Origin: Moritella yayanosii
GTDB taxonomy: Bacteria > Pseudomonadota > Gammaproteobacteria > Enterobacterales > Moritellaceae
NCBI RefSeq assembly: GCF_900465055.1
Contig: NZ_LS483250.1
Location: 310,001 to 374,000, forward strand
Direction: 5' to 3'
DNA: 64,000 bases
Both the position numbers and the translations under genes were made by a program. Positions 38,402 to 47,292 of the stretch are shown one piece after another; position 1 is the first letter of the stretch; each line of letters begins with the position of its first letter. A model generated the notes under the pieces. It ran no database searches, was not told where the DNA came from, and worked only from the letters and a program-made list of their open reading frames with translations.

Positions 38402-39436
38402 ATGCAGCTAAAATTAAATAACATTATTCTACATTCATTGGCCTTTAATACAGAAGGTGAGCTGAAATGTTACCCACGCAGTGAAGAACTGGCTAATTCA
38501 CAACCTGTTGAAGAACTTGCAAGTGAATTGCATCGTATTTATAACGCCAAACCAGCAAAAGGTTTTGGTTATTTTAAATGTACTGAAGAAGACAGTAGCC
38601 GTCTACCTTTTGAAGTTGAACTGCGTAAATTCATCGATGATGAAAGTAATTTCGTTGATTTTTCAAGCGTAGCATCAAATTTGTTGGTGGCTGAGTTACT
38701 AAAATATGACTTCGGGACACAAGGTATTCTGTCTTTTGTGCATTATAACTGGATGGCATCTGATTACCTTATCGTTGCGTTATTGGAAAATAAAGACAGT
38801 GTAATGGTGACTGAACAACTTGACCTCAGTAATACGCATTATCTTGAACTGTCTAAAGTGCAGCTTGCCGCTAAAATTGATTTGACGGAGTGGCGACAAA
38901 ATAGCGACTCAAAACGTTATGTATCATTTATTAAAGGCCGTGTGGGACGTAAAGTATCTGATTTCTTCTTGGATTTTCTTGGTTGTACAGAAGGTATGGA
39001 TGCCAAATTACAAAATGCGGGTTTAATGCGCGCTGTGGATGAGTTCTGCCACGTTGCAGAACTTGACGCCGAAGAATCAATACAAGCACGTGAGCAAGTT
39101 GCACAGTACTGCAACGAGCAAATTAAAGAAGGTAATGAAATTGAAATCAAAGATTTATCCGATCATTTAGCGGATGTATCATCACGTGATTTCTATCAAT
39201 ATGCTTCTGAAGCTTATGAACTTGAAGATAGCTTCCCAGCCGATCGTGGTGCGGTACGTAAATTGACTAAATATGTAGGACAGGGCGGTGGTCTCAGTAT
39301 TAGCTTTGATCAGAAATTGATGAGTGAACGTATTAGCTATGATGCACAAACGGATACGCTAACAATAGTTGGTATTCCGCCAAACTTACGTGAACAACTT
39401 ATCCGCCGAAGTATCTCTGGCGAAGAGCATGAATAA
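38402..39436 (+). CDS. yejK: Nucleoid-associated protein YejK/NdpA
   Basis: A 344-residue protein beginning MQLKLNNIILHSLAFNTEGE, the standard start of the NdpA family, with KGFGYFKCTEEDSSRLPFE in the N-terminal third and a length close to E. coli YejK (335). The family is found with the nucleoid and interacts with topoisomerases in E. coli. A weak stem-loop follows at 39460. Confidence 0.94.
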   Translation: MQLKLNNIILHSLAFNTEGELKCYPRSEELANSQPVEELASELHRIYNAKPAKGFGYFKCTEEDSSRLPFEVELRKFIDDESNFVDFSSVASNLLVAELLKYDFGTQGILSFVHYNWMASDYLIVALLENKDSVMVTEQLDLSNTHYLELSKVQLAAKIDLTEWRQNSDSKRYVSFIKGRVGRKVSDFFLDFLGCTEGMDAKLQNAGLMRAVDEFCHVAELDAEESIQAREQVAQYCNEQIKEGNEIEIKDLSDHLADVSSRDFYQYASEAYELEDSFPADRGAVRKLTKYVGQGGGLSISFDQKLMSERISYDAQTDTLTIVGIPPNLREQLIRRSISGEEHE

Positions 39437-39459
39437 GATATAATTCGATATTTTAACAG

Positions 39460-39481
39460 GGTGGTAGCGATAGCTATCACC
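39460..39481. terminator. Weak stem-loop after yejK
   Basis: GGTGGTAGC (39460-39468) pairs with GCTATCACC (39473-39481) with one G-T wobble and a four-base loop. It lies between convergent genes, but no T-run follows on the plus strand, so termination strength is uncertain. Confidence 0.5.
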
Positions 39482-39494
39482 ATGTTATTCGAAC

Positions 39495-39992
39495 CTACTC
39501 GATCAATTTATTATCAATAGACCTTACTTGTTTTAGTCCCCATTCCCCCTTGATTGCTACTTTTAGCATCATATCTAAAAAAATATGTAAACCATTATTA
39601 TCGAGATCAAGGCAGATACCGTGATTTTCCCGAGAATAAATATATAAGGCGACCAGATTCTCAGGTTTTTTATCTAAAGATATCCGTGTCGTTAGCAGCG
39701 CATCAGGTTTGGCTGGTGTTGATTTTTTCTGTATTTCAGTTCTACCTGCTGCATCATGCAATGCTTGCTGGTGTTTATCCGCAAATGACGCTTCTTGGTT
39801 AGTTTTATTTTCTTTGTATAACGATTGAATTTTATCTAACTCAAATTGCAGGGTTAACTCTGCGTTGAGCATTTCTAATAGTTTTTTGCACATGTGCCGA
39901 GTGAGCCACCATTGAGGATGATTTATATTATTAGACACGATGAGTAACATGCGATCTTCAACAGGGTTATAAGTTAAGCTTACTTGGCTCAT
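39495..39992 (-). CDS. Conserved hypothetical protein (165 aa)
   Basis: Begins MSQVSLTYNPVEDRMLLIVS and has a hydrophilic middle (EENKTNQEASF-like, lysine/glutamine-rich) and a more ordered end (VALYIYSRENHGICLDLDNN). No signal peptide or membrane span. I do not recognise the family. It is convergent with yejK and monocistronic. Composition is like that of the surrounding core genes. Confidence 0.65.
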   Translation of the reverse strand: MSQVSLTYNPVEDRMLLIVSNNINHPQWWLTRHMCKKLLEMLNAELTLQFELDKIQSLYKENKTNQEASFADKHQQALHDAAGRTEIQKKSTPAKPDALLTTRISLDKKPENLVALYIYSRENHGICLDLDNNGLHIFLDMMLKVAIKGEWGLKQVRSIDNKLIE

Positions 39993-40195
39993 TCTTAGTC
40001 CTTACTGGATGGTATACGTTTTTTGATATTACTTAATAGTAGTTTTTACATTGTAAAGTGCAAACGCAAATAAAAAACAGTTTTCAGGTGATTATAATGC
40101 AGATTTGATAGATATGCACTAAGGGGAATGAACGGGAAATGGATAGGGAATAGGGGGACTAGCCCCCTTTAATCAATTATGCAGTCAAAGTATTA

Positions 40196-40606
40196 TTATG
40201 CTTCAGCGGTTGCTTTTGCGGGTGCTTTAATCACTTTTTGTACTTTTGCTGGTTCAGTTTTTAGTTCACTGATCATAATAGCAAGTAAGTCAATTTTGTT
40301 TTCTACTTCATTCAATTTTTGACCTTGAACACCAGTAAAACGGCTAGTAATGCTTTGCGCTTTAGTTTCAATTGATTCTAAAGAGATTCTTTTACCTAAA
40401 AATGCAGAAACCTGTTCTTTTACTTTAGGCTCAACTTGCGTACCGCGCTCAACTAGAGATTCAAAAAATTGAGTTGCTTTATCTGATGACTTTGCTGCTT
40501 CATCAATGATTGTGCCATAAACACCAAAACCTGCAGTGATAGATGTTTTTGCTGTTTCTTTTGCGACATTGTAGATAGTTTCTACTTGGTTTAGTAAGTT
40601 AGCCAT
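40196..40606 (-). CDS. Phasin-like protein
   Basis: A 136-residue largely helical protein: MANLLNQVETIYNVAKETAK, a middle with EAAKSSDKATQFFESLVERG, and an Ala/Lys-rich end (VIKAPAKATAEA). This is the look of phasin and polyhydroxyalkanoate-granule-associated proteins, which coat storage granules. The ATG at 40606 is preferred because AGGAG lies 8 bases upstream; an upstream GTG would be too close. No PHA synthase gene is near, so the role is only suggested. Confidence 0.6.
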   Translation of the reverse strand: MANLLNQVETIYNVAKETAKTSITAGFGVYGTIIDEAAKSSDKATQFFESLVERGTQVEPKVKEQVSAFLGKRISLESIETKAQSITSRFTGVQGQKLNEVENKIDLLAIMISELKTEPAKVQKVIKAPAKATAEA

Positions 40607-40615
40607 GATGATCAC

Positions 40616-41039
40616 TCCTAGTGAAAGTATTTAGGTTAAGGTTTTTTTCAACTGAGTTAATCATATTGGTTTTATTTAGAAATCACATTCCAGAGCGAAT
40701 AAAAGATGACAAATTGTAAATAAAAAATGCATTACCTTAGGGGTATTAAAGTTTACTTCGGTAATATCATAAAATCGGATGTACGCTCTAGACCAATAAA
40801 GGCATATGGGCGTCTTTTTCATTTTATGCACTTATATAATGATAATGGTGATGAATGTGTATTCCTAAACTATAATGCACATTTGTGATTCTTATATGAC
40901 AATTTTGTGAAATATTGATATTCATCCAGCTAAATAGGGGATTTAAAGTTATACTTTCGCATTCTTCAAATGCCCAGGTTGCTTAGGTAAATTGTTGCTT
41001 GGGTGAATTATTCGTTTGTTAATTAAGGATGGAACAATC
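40616..41039. other. Intergenic region between divergent phasin-like and Dabb genes
   Basis: About 420 AT-rich bases without an evident gene. It must hold the promoters of both divergent genes. Nothing else stands out: no tRNA, no long inverted repeat, no tandem array. Confidence 0.4.
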
Positions 41040-41339
41040 ATGGCGTTCAAACATATTGTGATGTGGACTTTACTCGACACTGCTAATGGTAATGATAAAA
41101 GCACCAATGCTAAATTAGCTAAAGAGGCACTTGAAGCGCTTAATGGTCAGATTCCCGGGTTACAACGTTTGGAAGTGGGTATTGATTGTCTGCAAGGTGC
41201 GGGTTCTTACGATTTAGTATTAATTGCTGATTTAGATTCTCGTGAAACGTTAGCTCTATATCAAGATCACCCTGCGCATCAAGCTGTGTTGCCAATGATG
41301 AAAAGTATTACTAGCCAGCGTGCAGCTGTAGATTATTAA
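41040..41339 (+). CDS. Dabb (stress-responsive A/B barrel) family protein
   Basis: A 99-residue protein, MAFKHIVMWTLLDTANGNDK, with SYDLVLIADLDSRETLALYQ and DHPAHQAVLPMMKSI, the signature of the dimeric alpha/beta-barrel (Dabb) domain. The ATG at 41040 has an AAGGA ten bases upstream and matches the usual start. The physiological role of bacterial Dabb proteins is poorly known. Confidence 0.88.
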   Translation: MAFKHIVMWTLLDTANGNDKSTNAKLAKEALEALNGQIPGLQRLEVGIDCLQGAGSYDLVLIADLDSRETLALYQDHPAHQAVLPMMKSITSQRAAVDY

Positions 41340-41362
41340 TACCTATTTATAAAAATATAGAT

Positions 41363-41392
41363 TGATAAAGGAGAGCGCGCGCTCTCCTTTAT
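41363..41392. terminator. Bidirectional terminator between dabb and metE
   Basis: AAAGGAGAGCGC and GCGCTCTCCTTT form a perfect GC-rich palindrome. It lies between the ends of two convergent genes and has A and T runs on both sides, so it can stop transcription from either direction. Confidence 0.8.
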
Positions 41393-41418
41393 AGTCCGGG
41401 ATATTGGATTGATAACGC

Positions 41419-43701
41419 TTAGTTAGAAAATGTATCGCGTAAGTGATGTGCAGCCGTCACCATGTTCTTCAATGCTGCTTCTGTTTCTTTCCAGTCTCGT
41501 GTTTTTAGACCGCAATCAGGGTTAACCCATAAACGTGCCACATCGATGTATTCACTGGCATTGGTGATTAACTGCGTCATCCACTCTACACTTGGTACAT
41601 TTGGCGAGTGAATATCATAAACACCCGGACCAATATCATTTGGGTAACTAAAATCGGTAAAGGCAGATAACAGTTCCATGTTAGATCGTGAGGTTTCGAT
41701 CGTGATCACATCTGCATCTAATGCGGCAATTGACGGCATAATGTCATTAAATTCGCAGTAACACATGTGAGTATGGATCTGGGTATTATCCCTTACACCT
41801 GACGCACTGATACGGAAGGCTTTGGTTGACCAATCTAAGTATGCTTGTTGCTCGCTTTTACGTAGTGGTAGTCCTTCACGCAGCGCTGGTTCGTCAATTT
41901 GAATCACTTTAATCCCTGCATGTTCTAAATCAACCACTTCATCACGAATGGCCAGTGCGATTTGATTGGTTTGTTCTTCACGGCTGATATCATCGCGGGC
42001 AAATGACCAACATAAGATTGTGACGGGGCCTGTTAGCATACCTTTCATTAGCTTGTTGGTTTGCGCTTGAGCATATTTACTCCAAGCTACTGTCATCGGG
42101 GCCGGGCGAGAAATATCACCAAAGATGATGGGCGGCTTAACGCAACGCGTACCATAACTTTGTACCCAACCATAGTTAGAAAATGCGAAACCATCGAGTA
42201 GTTCCCCAAAGTATTCAACCATGTCATTACGCTCAGGTTCACCGTGTACCAGTACATCTAGCCCGAGTGCTTCTTGGCGTTTGACGACATCTTTGATCTC
42301 TGCTTGCATCTTGGTGATGTATTGATCTTGGCTGATGATATTTTGTTTAAATTGATTACGCGTTTGACGAATATCACTGGTCTGTGGGAATGAGCCAATG
42401 GTTGTTGTTGGGAATAGTGGTAAATTCAATTCTTGCTGCTGGCTTGCAATACGCTGGGTAAATGGACTATGCCGTTGTGCATCTTTATCGGTAATTGCAG
42501 CCACACGTTCTTTAACCGCTGCGTTGTGAATTCGCGAAGACGTTGCTCGAGATGCAACAACAGCTGTTGATTCCGTTACTCTTGTGGTTAATTGCTCCGA
42601 ATTATCACCGTTTAGCAACGCATTGATGGTGCTAACCTCGGTTAATTTCTGTGTCGCATAAGCTAACCAAGATTTAAGCTCGGTATCGAGTTTGGTTTCG
42701 TTATCCAGATCAACTGGGCTATGTTGTAATGAACATGATGAAGCCACCCATAAACGTTCACCTAACGTTGCTTTCGCTTGTTGTAATGAACTTACTGATG
42801 TTGCTAAATCGTTACGCCAAATATTGCGGCCATTGACGATACCTGCGGATAAAATAGCGTGAGCAGGCAGTAACGCTAATGCGGTGTCTAACTGCTCCGG
42901 CGCACGTGATAAATCAATATGGAAGCCCGCAACAGGCAATGAGAATGCTAATTTTGCATTATCGCCTAACGCACCAAAGTAACTGGTGAGTAACAGTTTG
43001 TTGCTACCTTTAGCTAATTCAGCATAACTGGTTGTCAATGCCTGTTGCCATTCACTGGTTAGATCTTGAACGAGAATAGGTTCTTCAATTTGTAGCCATT
43101 CAACACCTTCAGCGGCGATGTTAGCAAGTAGTTGCTTATAGGTTGCTACAAGTTGAGGTAGTAATGTAAGTTTATCAAAATCACTGTTGGTTTTACTTAA
43201 CCACAGGTAGCTTACCGGACCTAGCAGATTGGCTTTAATTGGGAAACCAAGTGCTTTTGCTTCTTGTAGCTCTTCAATAAGTTGGTTGTAGCTTAACGCG
43301 AACTTTTGGTCTGCGTTTAATTCTGGAACAAGATAGTGATAATTAGTATCAAACCATTTTGTCATTTCACATGCCGCCACTTGTTGACCGCAACAAGGGC
43401 TAGAACCACGCGCCATATTAAACAGCGTATCAAGGGTGATTGTTTCTTCTTGATGGCGCTCTGGGATCACACCTAAGGTCGCTGACAATGCCAATACTTG
43501 GTCGTACCAAGCAAAGTCACCCACAGTGATGAAGTCTAGCCCAGCATCAATTTGCTGCTGCCAATGTTTAGCGCGTAGTTGTTTACCAACAGTTTCTAAC
43601 TCAACTTTGGTGATGTCATTTTTCCAATATGATTCAATTGCTTTTTTTAATTCGCGGTCAGCACCGATACGTGGGAAACCTAATATGTGTGATTTAGCCA
43701 T
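41419..43701 (-). CDS. metE: Cobalamin-independent methionine synthase
   Basis: A 760-residue protein, the normal MetE length, which transfers a methyl group from 5-methyltetrahydropteroyl-triglutamate to homocysteine. The N-terminal half begins ILGFPRIGADRELKKAIESY. The catalytic zinc ligands are visible in the C-terminal half: THMCYCEFNDIM (His, Cys), ETSRSNMEL (Glu) and WVNPDCGLKTR (Cys). It is divergent from metR, and a MetR box lies between them. No cobalamin riboswitch was recognised upstream. Confidence 0.97.
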   Translation of the reverse strand: MAKSHILGFPRIGADRELKKAIESYWKNDITKVELETVGKQLRAKHWQQQIDAGLDFITVGDFAWYDQVLALSATLGVIPERHQEETITLDTLFNMARGSSPCCGQQVAACEMTKWFDTNYHYLVPELNADQKFALSYNQLIEELQEAKALGFPIKANLLGPVSYLWLSKTNSDFDKLTLLPQLVATYKQLLANIAAEGVEWLQIEEPILVQDLTSEWQQALTTSYAELAKGSNKLLLTSYFGALGDNAKLAFSLPVAGFHIDLSRAPEQLDTALALLPAHAILSAGIVNGRNIWRNDLATSVSSLQQAKATLGERLWVASSCSLQHSPVDLDNETKLDTELKSWLAYATQKLTEVSTINALLNGDNSEQLTTRVTESTAVVASRATSSRIHNAAVKERVAAITDKDAQRHSPFTQRIASQQQELNLPLFPTTTIGSFPQTSDIRQTRNQFKQNIISQDQYITKMQAEIKDVVKRQEALGLDVLVHGEPERNDMVEYFGELLDGFAFSNYGWVQSYGTRCVKPPIIFGDISRPAPMTVAWSKYAQAQTNKLMKGMLTGPVTILCWSFARDDISREEQTNQIALAIRDEVVDLEHAGIKVIQIDEPALREGLPLRKSEQQAYLDWSTKAFRISASGVRDNTQIHTHMCYCEFNDIMPSIAALDADVITIETSRSNMELLSAFTDFSYPNDIGPGVYDIHSPNVPSVEWMTQLITNASEYIDVARLWVNPDCGLKTRDWKETEAALKNMVTAAHHLRDTFSN

Positions 43702-43802
43702 CTGTAACTCCCTTTTATTAGATGTATTTGTATGCTCTGTCTTATGTCTTATGCATAATTAAAAGCCGTTTAGATGGCTAAAGTATTGAATATTATTTCA
43801 CA

Positions 43803-43815
43803 TGAATCAAATTCA
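43803..43815. promoter_or_regulatory. MetR box in the metE-metR intergenic region
   Basis: TGAATCAAATTCA matches the MetR consensus TGAA-N5-TTCA perfectly. A second, looser match with six spacer bases, TGAATATTATTTCA, lies at 43787-43800. Both are between the divergent metE and metR starts. MetR with homocysteine activates metE and represses its own gene in enteric bacteria. Confidence 0.75.
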
Positions 43816-43894
43816 TATTTTTACTGATTAAGTTGAAATTAATTGATGTTGGCATTATGCTAAATTTAGTCATTCGTTTAAAAGGGAATTAACG

Positions 43895-44812
43895 ATGCTC
43901 GAAGTTAAGCATTTGAAAACGATTATTGCATTAGAAAATACTGGCTCATTAGTCGAAGCATCTGAAAGTCTTTATATGACGCAATCAGCGTTATCACATC
44001 AGATAAAAGATCTTGAAGACCGTTTAAATACCGCGTTATTTATCCGTAAAACCAGGCCATTACGCTTTACCGTTGCAGGGGAGCGGGTACTTAAACTGGC
44101 CAAATCAGTGTTACCTATGTTCACCAACACTGAACGTGATATCAGCCGTTTGTTATCCGGTAATGCTGGGCGTCTACATATGGCTATCGAATGCCACAGT
44201 TGCTTTCAGTGGTTAATGCCGGCAATTGATGTGTTCCGTGACCACTGGCCAGAAATCGAGCTTGATTTGACCTCGGGCTTTAGCTTTGCCCCTTTGCCAG
44301 CATTAAAGCGGGGTGACGTAGATTTAGTAGTGACGTCCGATCCCCAAGTATTATCCGGTATTCATTACGAACCGCTGTTTAGCTATCAGCCGATGCTTGC
44401 GGTCAGTCACCATCATGCTTTAGCGGATAAAGCGTATATCGAGCCAGAGGATCTGAGTGATGAAACGTTGATCACGTATCCTGTAGAGCAGGAACGGTTA
44501 GATATCTTTAATTTATTTTTAGATCCTGCAGGGGTTTCCCCTCATGCCATTCGACATGCGGAATTAACCATCATGATGTTGCAACTGGTGGCGAGTGGAC
44601 GCGGTGTTGCGGCATTGCCAAATTGGGCGTTAACAGAGTATTTAGAGAAAGATTATATTTTAGCTAAACCGCTTGGTGAAGACAGTTGTTGGACAACGCT
44701 ATACGCGGCTATTCGAATTGAACAATTAGAAATGCCTTACATGGTTGAGTTTTTAAAAGATGCTAAAGCCAGTTCATTTCAGCAGTTGAAAGGGATAAAA
44801 ATAGTGAATTAA
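43895..44812 (+). CDS. metR: LysR-family regulator of methionine biosynthesis
   Basis: A 305-residue LysR protein: MLEVKHLKTIIALENTGSLV, then LYMTQSALSHQIKDLEDRLN as the recognition helix region, followed by the effector domain (FQWLMPAIDVFRDHWPEIEL). Placement divergent from metE and the intergenic MetR boxes identify it. Length matches E. coli MetR. Confidence 0.94.
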   Translation: MLEVKHLKTIIALENTGSLVEASESLYMTQSALSHQIKDLEDRLNTALFIRKTRPLRFTVAGERVLKLAKSVLPMFTNTERDISRLLSGNAGRLHMAIECHSCFQWLMPAIDVFRDHWPEIELDLTSGFSFAPLPALKRGDVDLVVTSDPQVLSGIHYEPLFSYQPMLAVSHHHALADKAYIEPEDLSDETLITYPVEQERLDIFNLFLDPAGVSPHAIRHAELTIMMLQLVASGRGVAALPNWALTEYLEKDYILAKPLGEDSCWTTLYAAIRIEQLEMPYMVEFLKDAKASSFQQLKGIKIVN

Positions 44813-44836
44813 CAAGTTGTTAGCCTTGAGATTCAG

Positions 44837-44860
44837 AGGGCGCTCGTTAATATGAGCGCC
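44837..44860. terminator. Terminator between metR and the double-receiver gene
   Basis: GGGCGCTC and GAGCGCCC form a perfect 8-bp stem around an 8-base loop between two convergent genes. The flanking T-run is weak, so it is probably a bidirectional stop of moderate strength. Confidence 0.7.
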
Positions 44861-44907
44861 CCCGTGTTATTACTTGGGATATTAATTAAAGCCGAAAGAA
44901 GCGTAAG

Positions 44908-45705
44908 TTATTGTTCATTCAACAATTGTTTCACAAGCATTCTAACCGTATCAATATCAAAAGGTTTATCACAAAGTGCAGAGACACCAGCTTGTTTTAC
45001 CGCGCTTAACTGCGCACTGCCTTCTTCAGATGTGACCATCAAGATTGGTAGGTAGGATAATTCTGGGTTTGTTCTGATCTTCTCAACTAACTCTTTGCCA
45101 TCCATTTCTGGCATGTTGTAATCGGTCACAATCAAATCGAAGGTGTTTTGTGCCAAATATTCTAATGCTTCAACGCCATTTTCAGCGGTTGTCACCCCCA
45201 CAATACCCATACTGTAGAATACACGACAGATATGCTTTCTTGCCGTTAAACTATCATCGACAACAAGTATTTTTAATGTGGTTACATCGTATAAATCCAG
45301 TTCCATTTCTTCTGGTTCAATGAAGCTAAGCGTGGCATTGAGGGCGCGTTGTAAATCAATAAATTTAAACGGCTTGGGTAAAATTGCGATAGCGCCAGCT
45401 TGTTTCACTTTATCTAACACAGAAAATCGTTGTTCACTCGAAATGAGCATAAAGGCAATATCTTCAGTGAGAATATTTGATTTAACGAATTCAGCAAGTT
45501 CAGCCCCTGAACCATCTTCAAAATACATGGCACTAATGATCAAATCAGGAATGAATCCAGTCAAACTTTGCTTTGCTTGTGCGATTGAGGATACACATTC
45601 GATGTTATCAACACCGGCATCCTGCAATTGTGTAGTGATAAACCTGCTTTGTGTAGTGGAAGGCTCAATTAATAAAATAGACAGGTCACGAATTTCAAGA
45701 CTCAT
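44908..45705 (-). CDS. Response regulator with two receiver domains, first one lacking the phospho-Asp
   Basis: A 265-residue protein made of two CheY-like domains and no output domain. The second (about residues 143-265) is orthodox: VVDDS, phosphoacceptor Asp in LIVTDYNMPEMDG (D195), and the conserved Lys in CDKPF. The first (about 8-125) keeps the fold (KPF at about 111-113) but has Ala59 where the phosphoacceptor Asp should be (LIISAMYFEDG) and Glu-Pro in place of the acidic pair. The first domain is thus a likely pseudo-receiver that binds a partner without being phosphorylated. No kinase gene is adjacent. Confidence 0.85.
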   Translation of the reverse strand: MSLEIRDLSILLIEPSTTQSRFITTQLQDAGVDNIECVSSIAQAKQSLTGFIPDLIISAMYFEDGSGAELAEFVKSNILTEDIAFMLISSEQRFSVLDKVKQAGAIAILPKPFKFIDLQRALNATLSFIEPEEMELDLYDVTTLKILVVDDSLTARKHICRVFYSMGIVGVTTAENGVEALEYLAQNTFDLIVTDYNMPEMDGKELVEKIRTNPELSYLPILMVTSEEGSAQLSAVKQAGVSALCDKPFDIDTVRMLVKQLLNEQ

Positions 45706-45946
45706 ATGATCCCTTTTTATATAAGTTTATATTACGACTAAGTAGCCAACATCATGGCAAATATGACTTTATAGACACTATAAATTATCGAGACCGACTA
45801 AGCTAGTGTCGCTCTACCGCGATGCAGCGTGACCTTGATTACTCATTTGTAATGGCTGGCATTTGATAGTTGTCAATGCATTGATTTTTAAAATAGTTTA
45901 AGTTATTTCTATTAGATTATTAGCATAATCGTGGGGATAAAATAAA

Positions 45947-46018
45947 ATGACCAGGATCTTCTTTGTATTGTCAGTATGGCTATTAGTGAGTTGTCGTAAA
46001 TCACTCGATATTAACTAG
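45947..46018 (+). CDS. Possible micro-lipoprotein ORF (23 aa)
   Basis: ATG 45947, with GGGGA about ten bases upstream, opens MTRIFFVLSVWLLVSCRKSLDIN. This is a signal-peptide-like segment with a lipobox-like LVSC, then a stop after only five residues. It could be a tiny lipoprotein like entericidins or the remnant of a longer lipoprotein gene. No homolog is recalled. Short ORFs of this type arise by chance too. Confidence 0.3.
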   Translation: MTRIFFVLSVWLLVSCRKSLDIN

Positions 46019-46030
46019 ACCTTGATGTAG

Positions 46031-46060
46031 TTAAGGTTAAGGTTAAGGTTAAGGTTAAGG
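46031..46060. repeat. TTAAGG hexanucleotide repeat, five units
   Basis: Five perfect consecutive copies of TTAAGG. It lies in a gene-free stretch downstream of the small ORF, just before the end of the convergent lipoprotein gene at 46104. Such a simple repeat is slippage-prone and could vary in copy number between strains; no promoter spacing role is evident. Confidence 0.75.
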
Positions 46061-46103
46061 GGGACACAACTTGAAAATACTGTGTCCCGGCATTATTAAT
46101 TGT

Positions 46104-47058
46104 TCAGTACTCGTTGTTCACTATTGAGTTTGTCGTTACTTGTGTCGTTTCAACCGTTACATCTTCAGTTGAGGTTTCGATGAGGTTGTTTTCGATCTTA
46201 GTTTCGGCATCGTCAGTAATGGCGACATCACTCTCTTCTGTTACAAACTCAGCTAACTGAGCTGACAACTCACGCTCAAAGGTACTTACTTGTGCTTTGT
46301 ATGACAGGTTAGACAGATCTTGGTTTAAAAATTTAAGCCCTAGACCTTCTAATGTAGCACGATAGTGTAAAACAATTTCTTCACGCTGGTTTTTATCTAG
46401 GTTATTGATCCAGTTAACATCGGTTGCGATATGTTCAGCACTTTGTATCTCTTTTTTAATCTGGTTTGCCGCGTCTGTGAGCGCCGTTGTGTCACGTGGT
46501 GCAGTCGTGATAACGTTATCAAGCTGCTGTAAACCCTGTAAAACCGTATTGTAACTCTGAGGAATTAATCGCTTATTTAACTGATGGAATTGCTTTTCTA
46601 ATGGGGAATAATATTCTGCGATCACTATGTTGATTTCGAGATCATGAACTTTTTTCTGTATTCTATCACGATCAATTTTTTGTCTTGATACGGCTCTATT
46701 TTTTTCAATATTATTAATGAATTGAATGATGTTTTGGTTAATATTGTTGAGCTCCCTTTGCCATTCCTTACCGACTTTTGGGGTCAGGTATTCAATATCA
46801 GCTAACGGCTGAGCTAAAATTGTCGTGACTTGGTGCTTGATTTTTTGCGCTTGGATTAATTGTATACTCACTTCTGCAATACTCGCCAATACTGCATTCT
46901 CTGATGGGCCACCAAAGAAGCCCTGGTTGTTTGGATCAAATCTATTCACTAGTTTGCGTGTACTCACTAAGTCTTGTTGATGATTGCTTGTCAAAGCTAG
47001 CACAACCTGTGACAAGCGTGACGAATAAAACAGTATGAGTGAGTTTAAATATTCGCAT
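46104..47058 (-). pseudogene. Lipoprotein gene with an apparent frameshift near its 5' end
   Basis: The 5' frame starts at ATG 47058 with AGGATGG upstream: MRIFKLTHTVLFVTLVTGCA, a lipoprotein signal with lipobox, then SFDKQSSTRLSEYTQTSE and a stop at 46942. The body is in another frame (open from 47015): RFDPNNQGFFGGPSENAV and about 270 more helical residues, ending in a Thr/Glu-rich tail. A single-base shift around 46945-46955 would join TQTSE to RFDPNN, giving one periplasmic lipoprotein of about 315 residues. Alternatively it is a sequencing error. As written, the body has only a TTG start and no signal peptide. Confidence 0.6.
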
Positions 47059-47254
47059 ATAGATCCATCCTAAACGAGTGTATTGAAAGTCGTCGTAACT
47101 TAGTTTTTTATATAAAATTAGCATGAATTAAGGTATTTGCAGGCTGAATGAGGTTAACTCGTGATAATTATTTTAATCTATGCGCTAGGACGAATAAAAT
47201 AAGAGAGAGATTGAATGTGGTGCTTTTTTTTGACAGAATTGTTTAGAATAAAAC

Positions 47255-47286
47255 CGGCAGCTTAGCCAATAAAGACTAAGCTGCCG
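47255..47286 (-). terminator. Terminator after the sensor kinase gene
   Basis: CGGCAGCTTAG and CTAAGCTGCCG form a perfect 11-bp stem around a 10-base loop just 3' of the kinase gene. On the minus strand it is followed by a T-rich GTTTTATTC. Confidence 0.8.
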
Positions 47287-47292
47287 TACTAT

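Noticed and set aside
46031-46060. TTAAGG array as a CRISPR or telomere-like repeat
   Set aside because: There are only five six-base units and no spacers; it is a simple sequence repeat.
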